Part shown: one piece after another, positions 7,136-15,516 of the stretch | How the letters are laid out: each line of letters starts with the position of its first letter | Position numbering within the stretch: the stretch's first letter is position 1 | Assembly (NCBI GenBank): GCA_903994795.1 | Contig: CAJEYI010000010.1 | Span: 1-34,049 of the forward strand | Reading direction: 5' to 3' | Source: an uncultured bacterium | GTDB taxonomy: Bacteria > Patescibacteriota > Minisyncoccia > Phycocordibacterales > Phycocordibacteraceae | DNA length: 34,049 bases | The notes under the pieces: generated by a model | The model's database searches: none | Told to the model about the DNA's origin: nothing | The model's input: the letters and a program-made list of their open reading frames with translations, nothing else | Translations under genes and position numbers: made by a program

Positions 7136-7615
7136 TTGAATGTGACTATATCCGAAAAGTTGATAGACAGTCTAGACGAGCTCATAAAAAACGGCATAAT
7201 CGATGCTAACTATAAATTCGGCCAAGCAAATACTCAGGCAGCTTCTGATTCACGTCACGATGCTATAACAATATATTTCAATGCCCCTCCCACAGATGAT
7301 GCACTAAGATATTTGTCGGCTCTTGCATCTCGTTACTACCGAGGAGATACACTACTGGGAAAGAAGATCTCCAAAGGGTTTTATATGTCAGAGGTCGGAA
7401 GTGTGACAGAAGCACACATACAGAATTTGTTGCTACAACTCGAACCTATAGATTCTAAACTAAAAAAGGGTGTTCAGAACTATGTAACTGGTACTGGAGG
7501 TCGAATTGCCATGTCTGAAGCCCAGTACTATGCACTTCAAGAATCACTGAGTACGTTTGGTGTTGATATAACCTATAGCTCAGAAGATGGCTTTAGAATT
7601 GGTAACATTCATTAA
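7136..7615 (+). CDS. Protein of unknown function
   Basis: An open frame of 159 aa that I do not recognise, soluble and without a signal peptide. It contains a Ser/Thr-rich helical region and an alpha/beta-like pattern (HDAITIYFNAPPTDDALRYLSALASRYYRGDTLLG, then VGSVTEAHIQNLLLQL). The start is uncertain: TTG 7136 overlaps the stop of the alternative frame of the gene before it, GTG 7142 is in frame, and TTG 7160 lies one base after the start predicted from a TATATC -10 at 7147-7152. There is no SD sequence. It closes the unknown-gene cluster. Confidence 0.5.
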   Translation: MNVTISEKLIDSLDELIKNGIIDANYKFGQANTQAASDSRHDAITIYFNAPPTDDALRYLSALASRYYRGDTLLGKKISKGFYMSEVGSVTEAHIQNLLLQLEPIDSKLKKGVQNYVTGTGGRIAMSEAQYYALQESLSTFGVDITYSSEDGFRIGNIH

Positions 7616-7660
7616 TTTTGGCCCAATGATACTTTCGAACCTTGGTTTAATTGTCTTTAA

Positions 7661-7696
7661 TTGCACACTCATCCCACTCAAGGTATTCTCAATAGA
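7661..7696 (+). promoter_or_regulatory. Promoter of the M16 peptidase pair, leaderless
   Basis: TTGCAC (7661-7666), a 17-bp spacer and TATTCT (7684-7689) predict a start exactly at ATG 7696. Confidence 0.7.
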
Positions 7697-9000
7697 TGGC
7701 AAAGGCATCACAAAAGTCAGTAGTTCCGGGCATTTCATTTGTGCAGGAATTAGATGGTATCTCTGAATACAGACTAGAATCAAACGGACTACGCATCCTC
7801 CTCAGCCCCGACACATCAGTACCTGTAGCTGGGTGCATGATTACGTACCACGTCGGCTCACGAAACGAAGCCACTGGCTACACAGGCGCCACTCATCTCT
7901 TGGAGCACCTACTCTTTAAGGGCTCAACTAATTTCAATAAAGAAAACCACAAAACTGCATGGGAACTGCTCGAGGCAAAAGGTGCGCATGTAAACGCAAG
8001 CACGTGGTTTGACCGTACAAACTACTACGCGGTCTTTCCCAGCGAACTCCTCCCAGACGCAGTTGCACTTGAGGCAGATCGCATGCGCAACGCATTTTTA
8101 ACTGAAGAAGATCGCTCAGGCGAAATGCCAATTGTGCGAAATGAATTTGAGCGAGGTGAGAATCTTCCAGCAGAAGCACTCGATAAGCAGGTGTGGGCAA
8201 CAGCATTTCAAGCGCACCCATACCATACTTCAACGATTGGATGGAGAAGTGACATAGAGCAAGTCTCAATCGAACGCCTACAACAGTTCTATAACGATTT
8301 CTATTGGCCTAACAACGCAACAGTAACTATTGCAGGGAATTTTGATGTACGCGAGACGCTTGCACTTGTAAAAAAGGAATTTGGTGTACATCCGAAATCA
8401 CCAATGCCATTTCCTGCGATGTATACTGATGAACCAAAGCAGGAAGGTCAGCGCCGCACAACCGTACATCGAGCAGGTGTAAACATGATTGCGATTGCAC
8501 ACAAAACTCCTGAAGGAAACCACGAAGACATTCCTGCACTTTTAATGCTTTCACTTATTCTCTCAGAAGACAAAACGAGCCGACTATACAAAGCACTTGT
8601 AGACAACGCAAAGGCAACTGACGCAAGCATTTACTGCTGGCAGTTACATGATCCTGCGCTTTTTGAAGCATTCGTAACACTTGCCCCAAAGACCACACAT
8701 GAGCAAGCAGAAAAAATTGTATTAGCAGAGTACGAAAAGATTATTCAAAAAGGCGTAAAGACTGCAGAACTTGCACGTATAAAACGCATGGTACGAACGT
8801 ATTTCGCAACTCGTCGGGACGGACCATACGCATTTCTATCTAGTCTTAATGAAGACCTTGCGACAGGTGACTGGACACGATTTGTCACACTTCCCGAAGC
8901 ACTTCAAAAAGTCACAAGCAAAGACATTCAGCGAGTCGCAAAGAAGTACCTTGTAAAAGACCAATCAACAATTGGGTGGTTTATCAATACCGCTGTATAG
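7696..9000 (+). CDS. M16 family zinc metallopeptidase, catalytic subunit
   Basis: A 434-aa pitrilysin/MPP-type peptidase. The inverted zinc motif HLLEH is at residues 67-71 (GATHLLEHLLFKGS). A downstream acidic ligand is probably E150 in VRNEFERGEN. The N-terminal domain is followed by a typical linker (NNATVTIAGNFD) and a second domain with GVNMIAIAHKTP and EDKTSRLYKALV. It has no signal peptide, so it is predicted to be cytosolic. Only 3 nt separate it from a second M16 gene lacking the zinc motif, as in heterodimeric M16B peptidases. Likely role: degradation of peptides or small proteins in an enclosed chamber. The substrate is unknown. Confidence 0.92.
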   Translation: MAKASQKSVVPGISFVQELDGISEYRLESNGLRILLSPDTSVPVAGCMITYHVGSRNEATGYTGATHLLEHLLFKGSTNFNKENHKTAWELLEAKGAHVNASTWFDRTNYYAVFPSELLPDAVALEADRMRNAFLTEEDRSGEMPIVRNEFERGENLPAEALDKQVWATAFQAHPYHTSTIGWRSDIEQVSIERLQQFYNDFYWPNNATVTIAGNFDVRETLALVKKEFGVHPKSPMPFPAMYTDEPKQEGQRRTTVHRAGVNMIAIAHKTPEGNHEDIPALLMLSLILSEDKTSRLYKALVDNAKATDASIYCWQLHDPALFEAFVTLAPKTTHEQAEKIVLAEYEKIIQKGVKTAELARIKRMVRTYFATRRDGPYAFLSSLNEDLATGDWTRFVTLPEALQKVTSKDIQRVAKKYLVKDQSTIGWFINTAV

Positions 9001-9003
9001 CCT

Positions 9004-10269
9004 ATGAAAAATATCACCTCGTCCATCACAGAACTTGAACATGCAGGAATGCGCCTATTTGCTGCACGAACTGGCACAAAAGACGTGGTCTCTATGGAGG
9101 GCAGTATGTATGGAGGCTGGAACATGCTTCCACTCACAAAGTCTGAAGTGCCTGAAATGGTCACCGAGCTTTTTGATGCTGGGACTGCGAAGAAATCAAA
9201 AGATACAATTCGTGAAGCACTTGGTGCACGGGGTGTGAGTATTTCATTTTCTGCAGGCGGGGACCGCACATACTTTTCAGCATCATGCCTTCCTGAGGAT
9301 ATTTCGTTTGCATTGCAGACAATTGTTGAATGCCTCACCGAAGCAACTTTCCCAATTACAGAAATAAAGTCAGCAAAGGCTCGTACGCTTGGTGATTTAA
9401 TTGAAGAAAAAAGCGAAACCCGATCAGTCGCATCTACGGCACTATCTCGCATGCTGTACGACTCAGAGCATGTAAACTTCGCAGAAACAATTGAGGAACG
9501 GAAGAAAAGTGTAGCAGGAATTACGAGAGCCGATTTGCTCGCATTTAGAAAAACACTTGGGCAGGGAGGTCTTATATTTTCCATTACTGGAGACATCTCA
9601 CCAGAATCAACTTTGAAAACAGCTCTAAAGATTCTAAGCAAACTACCAAAGGGCACGACAGCTGTTCCTGAAAAACACATGAACACCAAGAAGCAAACTT
9701 TTCAAACAAAGACTGTTCACATAACAGACAAAGCAAATATCGATGTCTACATCGGTATGACCATGCCGTTCACCTATGAAAGCAAGCTGTACCGTCCGTT
9801 TATGCTTCTCTCAGAACTTCTTGCAGGAGCAGGGTTCACCAGCCATCTTGTGAAAACAATTCGAGAGCGTGATGGACTTACATACACAATACGTTCAATA
9901 CCGAGTGGTTTTAGTGACAAAGCAGACGGTAGCCTTAAGGTTTGGGCTACATTCTCACCAAGCATATACGAGAAAAGTATAGCTATGTTGAAAAAAGAAA
10001 TTTCAAACTTTTTAAATCAAGAAATAACCTTGAGCAATCTTCGTGCTCGCCAAGTAGAAATGATCGGTGGATACGAGGTCGGACTCTCAACCTCTCGAGG
10101 TCTTGCAAGTATGCTCCACAAAGTAGGTATAGAAGGAAAGCAACTTTCGTACGTAGATGAATACCCAGAGCTCATACAGGCAGTGACTTTGGAGGAATTG
10201 CAGGAAGTTGCGAAGCTGATTTCTGTAGACAGAATGTCTCTTGCTGCGGCAGGTACCTTTACTAAATAG
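9004..10269 (+). CDS. M16 family peptidase-like, non-catalytic partner subunit
   Basis: A 421-aa M16-fold protein without HxxEH. In its place the N-terminal domain reads EMVTELFDAGTAKKSKDTIREALGARGVSISFSAGGDRTYFS. The second domain is intact, with KANIDVYIGMTMPF, AGAGFTSHLVKTIRERDGLTYTIRS and the R..Y pair that positions substrate in M16 enzymes. It therefore probably supplies the substrate-binding residues to the active HLLEH subunit upstream (3-nt gap, same transcript). Heterodimers of this design are known in mitochondrial processing peptidase and in some bacterial M16B pairs. Confidence 0.9.
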   Translation: MKNITSSITELEHAGMRLFAARTGTKDVVSMEGSMYGGWNMLPLTKSEVPEMVTELFDAGTAKKSKDTIREALGARGVSISFSAGGDRTYFSASCLPEDISFALQTIVECLTEATFPITEIKSAKARTLGDLIEEKSETRSVASTALSRMLYDSEHVNFAETIEERKKSVAGITRADLLAFRKTLGQGGLIFSITGDISPESTLKTALKILSKLPKGTTAVPEKHMNTKKQTFQTKTVHITDKANIDVYIGMTMPFTYESKLYRPFMLLSELLAGAGFTSHLVKTIRERDGLTYTIRSIPSGFSDKADGSLKVWATFSPSIYEKSIAMLKKEISNFLNQEITLSNLRARQVEMIGGYEVGLSTSRGLASMLHKVGIEGKQLSYVDEYPELIQAVTLEELQEVAKLISVDRMSLAAAGTFTK

Positions 10270-10272
10270 GTG

Positions 10273-10288
10273 TGGTATATTTTTACAC
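10273..10288 (+). promoter_or_regulatory. Extended -10 of alaS, leaderless
   Basis: TGG-TATATT (10276-10281) predicts a start at 10288, next to ATG 10289. The ORF-track start at 10241 overlaps the previous gene and is rejected. Confidence 0.6.
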
Positions 10289-12226
10289 ATGACAGTACTC
10301 GAAGTCCGAACTAAATACCTCAACTTTTTTAAAGAGCGTGGTCACGTAGAAATACCTTCGGCACCAATTGTGCCTGGAAATGACTCCACCACTCTCTTCA
10401 CATCTTCAGGCATGCAACCACTTGTTCCATACCTTCTTGGACAAACACACCCAGCAGGTATTCGACTCGTAGACTCACAGAAGTGTGTGCGTACTGGAGA
10501 CATCGATGAAGTAGGCGATAACCGTCACCTCACGTACTTCGAAATGCTTGGAAATTGGTCATTAGGTGACTACTTCAAACAAGAGCAGCTTCCATGGATT
10601 TTTGAATTTCTAACCAGCAAAGAGGTTGGGCTCGGGCTCGACCCCTCTAGACTTTACGTAACCGTTTTTGCAGGTGATGAGTCACTTTCAATTCCAAAGG
10701 ATGCCGAGGCAATAGAATTATGGAAAAGACTTTTTGGCGAAAAGGGAATTGATGCAAAAGATATTGTAATTGGTTCTGAAGAGAACGGATACAAAGTTGG
10801 TATGCAAGGAGCTAGGATTTTCGCATACGATGCAAAGAAGAATTGGTGGAGTCGCTCAGGTGTACCAAGCGCAATGCCAGCAGGAGAACCTGGTGGACCT
10901 GATTCAGAAGTATTCTATGATTTTGGAAAGGAACACGATCCAAAATGGGGTGAGCATTGTCATCCAAACTGTGACTGCGGTCGCTTCGTTGAAATCGCGA
11001 ACTCCGTCTTCATGGAGTACGTGAAGCAAGCTGATGGGTCATTTGATAAGCTTGTACAACGAAATGTAGACTTCGGAGGAGGTCTCGAACGTCTCGTGAT
11101 GCCTACCATGGCAGAAGGAAAAGTTGATGATGTGTTCCTTGCTGACACACTATATTCAACGATTACAGAAATTGAACGACTCACCGGAATACAGTATAGC
11201 GACGAAGAATACCAGAAGTCCTTCAGAATTGTTGCTGATCATGTTCGTGCTGCAGTATTTATTGCAGGAGACGACGTGCGACCTTCAAATACTGAAGCTG
11301 GCTACATACTCCGCAGACTTATTCGTCGCGCAATTCGTCACCTCGACAAGCTCGGAGTCGAATCAAACACACTTGCAACACTAGGTGGGCGAGTGATTGA
11401 TGCATACAAAGATACCTACACAAACCTAGGCGAGATGCGTACACAGATTGAAGAAACTCTCACGACAGAAGAGCAGAAATTCAGAAAAACCCTTCAGGGA
11501 GGAATTAAGGAATTTGAGAAGATTGTAAAACATGCACAGGACAAAAATATTGTAAGCGGGCACGACGCATTTGTTCTTGCCTCAAGCTACGGTTTCCCAG
11601 TTGAAATTACAGAGGAACTAGCAATGGAAAAGGGACTGACTGTAGACGTAGAAACATTTAAGAAAGAAATGGAAGAACACACAGCAAAGTCACGCACTGC
11701 GTCCGAAGGACGCTTCAAGGGCGGACTCGCTGACCATTCAGAGATTACCGTGCGATACCACACCTCACACCACCTTTTACTAGCCGCACTCCAGCACATC
11801 CTCGGAAAAGACAAAGTTCACCAGCGAGGAAGCAACATCACACCGGAGCGAGTTCGTCTCGACTTTTCATTTGATCGGAAACTAACGCCAGAAGAGGTGA
11901 CAGAAGCAGAGCGCATGGTTAACGAAAAAATGGACGAAGCACTACCTGTGTACGTAACAAGCATGCCTAAAGATGAGGCAGAGAAACTCGGAGCTGAGCA
12001 TGAGTTCGGTGTGAAATACGGCGATATGGTGACGGTCTATTCAATGGGTCCAAAGGATGCCACTCAGGAAAATCCTAAATTCACAGAATCATTCTCACTA
12101 GAATTTTGTGGAGGCCCTCACGTATCAAACACAAGCGAACTCGCTACTGATGGCAAGAAGTTTAAAATTCTTAAAGAAGAATCGGTTGCCGCAGGTATTC
12201 GTCGCATAAAGGCAGTTCTTGTATAG
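10289..12226 (+). CDS. alaS: Alanyl-tRNA synthetase, short form without C-Ala domain
   Basis: Charges tRNA-Ala. From ATG 10289 the protein is 645 aa against about 870 in E. coli. The class II catalytic core is complete (RGHVEIPSAPIVP, TSSGMQPLVPYLLG, RHLTYFEMLGNWSLGDYF, and NVDFGGGLERLVM). The tRNA-recognition helices (RPSNTEAGYILRRLIRRAIRH) and the editing domain are present, with HTSHHLLLAALQ and the zinc-type site FCGGPHVSNT. The protein ends shortly after the editing domain (EESVAAGIRRIKAVLV), so the C-Ala domain, which helps tRNA binding and dimerisation, is missing. The coding frame has a normal stop and the next promoter follows directly, so this is a natural short form and not a broken gene. 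Confidence 0.95.
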   Translation: MTVLEVRTKYLNFFKERGHVEIPSAPIVPGNDSTTLFTSSGMQPLVPYLLGQTHPAGIRLVDSQKCVRTGDIDEVGDNRHLTYFEMLGNWSLGDYFKQEQLPWIFEFLTSKEVGLGLDPSRLYVTVFAGDESLSIPKDAEAIELWKRLFGEKGIDAKDIVIGSEENGYKVGMQGARIFAYDAKKNWWSRSGVPSAMPAGEPGGPDSEVFYDFGKEHDPKWGEHCHPNCDCGRFVEIANSVFMEYVKQADGSFDKLVQRNVDFGGGLERLVMPTMAEGKVDDVFLADTLYSTITEIERLTGIQYSDEEYQKSFRIVADHVRAAVFIAGDDVRPSNTEAGYILRRLIRRAIRHLDKLGVESNTLATLGGRVIDAYKDTYTNLGEMRTQIEETLTTEEQKFRKTLQGGIKEFEKIVKHAQDKNIVSGHDAFVLASSYGFPVEITEELAMEKGLTVDVETFKKEMEEHTAKSRTASEGRFKGGLADHSEITVRYHTSHHLLLAALQHILGKDKVHQRGSNITPERVRLDFSFDRKLTPEEVTEAERMVNEKMDEALPVYVTSMPKDEAEKLGAEHEFGVKYGDMVTVYSMGPKDATQENPKFTESFSLEFCGGPHVSNTSELATDGKKFKILKEESVAAGIRRIKAVLV

Positions 12227-12233
12227 CAACATT

Positions 12234-12249
12234 TGCTATACTTAGAGCA
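12234..12249 (+). promoter_or_regulatory. Extended -10 for 12249, leaderless
   Basis: TGC-TATACT (12237-12242) predicts a start exactly at ATG 12249. Confidence 0.6.
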
Positions 12250-13307
12250 TGGGTCTTTTTTCTTCCAAAAATACAGCACGCACCTATGCGCTTTTTGATA
12301 TCGACTCCGCATCTGTCGGCGGAGCAATTGCACGCATAGGCACATCTGATCTTCCTACCATCTATTTCACTGCACGTTCACCAATTCAAGTGCGAGAACA
12401 CGAAGACAGCCAAGACGCGATGCTTCGCACACTTGCAGAAGTATCCGAGCAACTCATTTCGCAAGGTGGACCTACACTTCGCAAAGAAACAGGTAGCGGA
12501 CATATTGATAAAGTAATCGCAAGCATTGGTGCGCCGTGGCAACTCACCAACATCCGAATTGAAGCAATTGAAGAAAAGAAGCAATTTGTCTTTACCGACT
12601 CAATTCTTTCAGAAATACTTCGTAGAGAAATTGAGGTCCCAGAGGGGTATATAAAATCCACACAATCCGTTATTGCCACACTGCTAAACGGATACGAGAC
12701 ACCAAAGCCAGTCGGAAAGAAAGCAATTCGAGCTGATGTATACATTCTCTCTTCTCTTATTGATAAAGTAATTGCAAAGAATATTGAGAAGGCCTTACGA
12801 AAGACATATCACACTCATGCACTGACGCTCACTGCGTTCGCGTCAGTATCATTTTCAGCTTTCCGAAATGTGTATCCTCACGAAAAAGACTTCATCCTGC
12901 TTGATGTTACTGGCGAATCAACCACAATTGCGTTTATTCAAAAAGGCTTACTGATAGACGTCGTAACAGTTGCACACGGCAGACAAGATGAAGCACAGGG
13001 TTCACCTAATAATACAGAGGAGCAAATCTGGATAGACTCAATCAAGAATGCACTCCAGACTGCCGGCGTAGCACACACACTTCCTCCTACAATTTTCCTA
13101 CTTGCAAATCCGGATGTACGAGAATACCTGCGCACACTTATAAATTCGTCTACAATACCTTCACTTTGGCTCACAGACGACCCTCTTAGAATTATTGCTG
13201 TATCGGCAAGTCACTTTTCGCAATTCGTTCGAAGCAGAGGGGTCGCTGAGGCAGATTTATATTTTTCACTGCTTGCACTGTTTGTGCGCAATGAGCAAAA
13301 AAAGTGA
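12249..13307 (+). CDS. Actin-like ATPase-fold protein, FtsA/PilM-like
   Basis: A 352-aa protein with features of the actin-like superfamily: an N-terminal phosphate-1-like strand (YALFDIDSASVGGAIARI), an SHS2-type inserted region (DKVIASIGAPWQLTNIRI), the phosphate-2 strand FILLDVTGESTTIAFIQKG preceded by a helix resembling the FtsA/PilM connect region, and a late adenosine-region-like segment (PPTIFLLANPD). Sequence divergence is high, so assignment to FtsA or PilM is not certain. It is followed by a single-pass membrane protein with a large outside domain, an arrangement that resembles PilM with its membrane partner. Inference: a cytoplasmic scaffold for a surface or secretion complex. A duplex-like inverted repeat lies in the gene at 12821-12847. 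Confidence 0.6.
   Translation: MGLFSSKNTARTYALFDIDSASVGGAIARIGTSDLPTIYFTARSPIQVREHEDSQDAMLRTLAEVSEQLISQGGPTLRKETGSGHIDKVIASIGAPWQLTNIRIEAIEEKKQFVFTDSILSEILRREIEVPEGYIKSTQSVIATLLNGYETPKPVGKKAIRADVYILSSLIDKVIAKNIEKALRKTYHTHALTLTAFASVSFSAFRNVYPHEKDFILLDVTGESTTIAFIQKGLLIDVVTVAHGRQDEAQGSPNNTEEQIWIDSIKNALQTAGVAHTLPPTIFLLANPDVREYLRTLINSSTIPSLWLTDDPLRIIAVSASHFSQFVRSRGVAEADLYFSLLALFVRNEQKK
12821..12847. repeat. Inverted repeat inside the actin-like gene
   Basis: The arms actgacgc / gcgtcagt are 8 bp and perfect, with an 11-nt loop, in coding sequence. Confidence 0.4.
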
Positions 13308-13340
13308 GTCCAGCCCGTTAAAACTATACCCAGTGAGTGT

Positions 13341-13375
13341 TTTACAGCCTAAAAACACGGAGTATACTGTACTAC
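13341..13375 (+). promoter_or_regulatory. Promoter for 13376
   Basis: TTTACA (13341-13346), a 16-bp spacer and TATACT (13363-13368) predict a start at 13375, one base before ATG 13376. Confidence 0.65.
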
Positions 13376-14650
13376 ATGCCTAAAACTATCGGTGACATAA
13401 TTCCACCATCACGCAGAAGAACACTAGATCAATCAAGCAATATAAATCCTGAATCACTAGCCCCAAACAACACCACACCATTACCACCCATGAAAATCAC
13501 ACCACCATCACGAGTACGAATTTCAACAGGGTCAAGTTTCCCCTATGGAACAGCACTCATTGTGCTCGTAATCCTAGCCGTATGTGCAGGAATCTTTTAT
13601 GCCTTTTCTGGAGCTGAAGTAAGGATCACACCAATGTCTCAGACTTCAACGATTAACACGACCTTTGCAGCGACATCAGATGCTTCTGGGGCATTACCAT
13701 ACGTACTTGTCACATCAACCAAAAACGCAAGTGTTGTGGTTCCAGCTGAAAGCACGCAAAGTGTAAGCGATTCAGCACAGGGAACTATTACTATTTCAAA
13801 TGCTCAAACAAAAACTCAGACGCTTATTGTAAACACCCGTTTCGCAACACCAAGCGGCCTTATTTTTAAGATTCATGCACCAGTAACTATTCCAGCAGCA
13901 TCAGCAACAGGTCCTGGCACGGTTACTGCGCAAGTATTCGCTGAGAAACCAGGAACTACATACAATATCCCAGCATCGTCATTTGTCGTTCCGGGACTTA
14001 AGGGAGGAGCTGCGTATACACTCGTAACTGCCGTATCTACTTCTCCAATGACTGGCGGATTTACGGGCATTCGTCCTGCGGTAGGCCAAGCAACAGACAC
14101 TGCAAACCAGCAAAAACTTCAGACTACGCTTTCCAAGACCCTTCTTGCAGATATTTCATCAAAAATCCCAACTGGCTACATAGTAATTCCTGGATCATCA
14201 AAGGTTACGTATCAAACAATGCCAGACACAGCATCAAGCACTTCAGTAGCAATCACAGAACAGGGCACTATGACTGAAGTAGCCTTCCCGAGCGATGCAC
14301 TTGCAAAAAATATTGCTCAACAGGTTGCTGGAAGCTATCAGGGAGAGCCGGTACTATTGGCATCATCTACATCACTCACACTTACCCCCACAGCAAGCTC
14401 AAGTACCTCAGCTAGCTCCACGTACCCATTCAGTCTTTCAGGAAACGTAACAATTATCTGGAAAGTCGACCCAGTACGCATAGCTGGAGCTGTTGCGGGT
14501 AAGACACGTAGCTCAGCACAGTCAATTTTGGCTGGTTTTAATGAGATTTCTCACGCAACCCTTACTTTACGCCCTTTCTGGAGCGACACTTTCCCTCAGG
14601 ACCCTACCCAGATCCATGTACTTATTAGTTCGCCTACAGAAGCCAAGTAA
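13376..14650 (+). CDS. Membrane-anchored protein with baseplate J-like domain
   Basis: From ATG 13376 the protein is 424 aa. A Pro/Ser-rich cytoplasmic tail with basic residues (1-56) is followed by one transmembrane helix (about 57-78, TALIVLVILAVCAGIFYAFSG) and a large, Ser/Thr/Ala-rich, beta-rich outside domain. The block GTITISNAQTKTQTLIVNTRFATPSGLIFKI ... PVTIPAASATGPGTVTAQVFAEKPGTTYNIPASSFVVPGL matches the pattern of the baseplate J/gp47 family, which also appears in Patescibacteria surface proteins that are not phage. It lies next to the actin-like gene, and the two may form a surface-anchored complex. The ORF-track start at 13337 is upstream of the promoter and is rejected. Confidence 0.7.
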   Translation: MPKTIGDIIPPSRRRTLDQSSNINPESLAPNNTTPLPPMKITPPSRVRISTGSSFPYGTALIVLVILAVCAGIFYAFSGAEVRITPMSQTSTINTTFAATSDASGALPYVLVTSTKNASVVVPAESTQSVSDSAQGTITISNAQTKTQTLIVNTRFATPSGLIFKIHAPVTIPAASATGPGTVTAQVFAEKPGTTYNIPASSFVVPGLKGGAAYTLVTAVSTSPMTGGFTGIRPAVGQATDTANQQKLQTTLSKTLLADISSKIPTGYIVIPGSSKVTYQTMPDTASSTSVAITEQGTMTEVAFPSDALAKNIAQQVAGSYQGEPVLLASSTSLTLTPTASSSTSASSTYPFSLSGNVTIIWKVDPVRIAGAVAGKTRSSAQSILAGFNEISHATLTLRPFWSDTFPQDPTQIHVLISSPTEAK

Positions 14651-14666
14651 TTGGCCGTAGAATAGA

Positions 14667-14702
14667 TTGACGACATAAGGCTTACTTGGTAAGATAAATA
14701 AC
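14667..14702 (+). promoter_or_regulatory. Promoter of the infA-rpsI ribosomal operon
   Basis: TTGACG (14667-14672), a 17-bp spacer and TAAGAT (14690-14695) with an extended TGG predict a start at 14702 and an 8-nt leader before infA. Confidence 0.75.
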
Positions 14703-14709
14703 GCTACAC

Positions 14710-14925
14710 ATGGCAGATACAAAAACAGACGAACCCGCAACTGGAAGGGTGGAAGAAGTGCTTCCAAATTCACTTTTCAGAGTGCGCATGCCGTCTGGTG
14801 AGTTACTGCTCGCGTACTTGGCCGGAAAGATGCGGTTGCATCGAATACGTGTCCTTGTTGGCGACAATGTAGAATTAGTTCTCGATCCTTATGGAGGAAG
14901 AGCTCGAATAGTAAAGCGTTTCTAA
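14710..14925 (+). CDS. infA: Translation initiation factor IF-1
   Basis: A 71-aa OB-fold protein that binds the A site of the 30S subunit during initiation. It shows [61 protein letters not shown], close to the full-length family (about 72 aa), with the usual core G.V.E.LPN..F.V......L and GKMR.....V..GD.V. It is the first gene of the ribosomal operon, in the classical infA-rpmJ-rpsM order. No SD sequence is seen in the 8-nt leader. Confidence 0.95.
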   Translation: MADTKTDEPATGRVEEVLPNSLFRVRMPSGELLLAYLAGKMRLHRIRVLVGDNVELVLDPYGGRARIVKRF

Positions 14926-14956
14926 GTCTCTTCATCAAAAAAACACCTATACCAAC

Positions 14957-15073
14957 ATGAAAGTACGAGCATCCATCAAGAAACAGCAACCAGGCGACAT
15001 TCTAGTACGTCGTCGTGGACGCCTATACCGAATCAACAAGAGCAACCCTCGTCGCAAAGCTCGCCAGGGATAG
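14957..15073 (+). CDS. rpmJ: 50S ribosomal protein bL36, cysteine-free
   Basis: A 38-aa gene too short for the ORF track: begins [20 protein letters not shown] and ends [12 protein letters not shown]. The start MKVRAS.KK and the end NPRRKARQG are diagnostic for bL36. Canonical bL36 carries a Cys-Cys-Cys-His zinc ribbon. Here no cysteine is present, so this is the zinc-independent type. It lies 31 nt after infA and 28 nt before rpsM, its normal place. There is no SD sequence in front. Confidence 0.93.
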   Translation: MKVRASIKKQQPGDILVRRRGRLYRINKSNPRRKARQG

Positions 15074-15101
15074 TTATTAATTATTTTATACAGTCATATT
15101 T

Positions 15102-15482
15102 ATGCGTATTGCCGGTGTCACACTTCCAGATAGTAAGCAGCTTGCTTATTCACTACCGATTATTGTCGGTATCGGACCTGCGCGTGCTCTCGATATTTTA
15201 AAGAAGGCAAATGTTGCCCCAAACAAAAAGGGCTCAGATCTCACTGCTGATGAAGAGCAGACTATTCGTACTCTCGCTGAGAGCTACACAATTGAAGGAG
15301 AACTACGACGTGAAGTTAGCCAGAACGTAAAGCGCCTTAAGGACATTCGTTCAGCACGGGGAGTACGTCACGAACGACGCCTTCCTGTTCGTGGAGGACG
15401 CACGAAGACCAACTCTCGCACAGTCCGAGGTAATACTCGTAAGACTATGGGTTCTGGTCGCCGTTCGCTAGAAAAGACATAG
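15102..15482 (+). CDS. rpsM: 30S ribosomal protein uS13
   Basis: A 126-aa protein of the 30S head, contacting the P-site tRNA and the subunit bridge. MRIAGVTLPDSKQLAYSLPIIVGIGPARALDILKKANV matches the N-terminal domain, and GVRHERRLPVRGGRTKTNSRTVRG is the conserved rRNA- and tRNA-binding tail. The length is normal. A TATACA -10-like hexamer (15087-15092) lies in the AT-rich spacer ahead of it, so an internal promoter is possible. There is no SD. Confidence 0.97.
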   Translation: MRIAGVTLPDSKQLAYSLPIIVGIGPARALDILKKANVAPNKKGSDLTADEEQTIRTLAESYTIEGELRREVSQNVKRLKDIRSARGVRHERRLPVRGGRTKTNSRTVRGNTRKTMGSGRRSLEKT

Positions 15483-15516
15483 CTCTTAGAATTACTTCAA
15501 CTTCATTACTATCACT

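Noticed and set aside
8928-9689. 253-aa antisense ORF on the minus strand
   Set aside because: It is the shadow of the two M16 genes. The product is Ser/Val-rich without domain character and no promoter of the local type precedes it.
13376-14650. Prophage baseplate gene
   Set aside because: No other phage genes are nearby. The protein has a membrane anchor and lies between alaS-linked and ribosomal genes.
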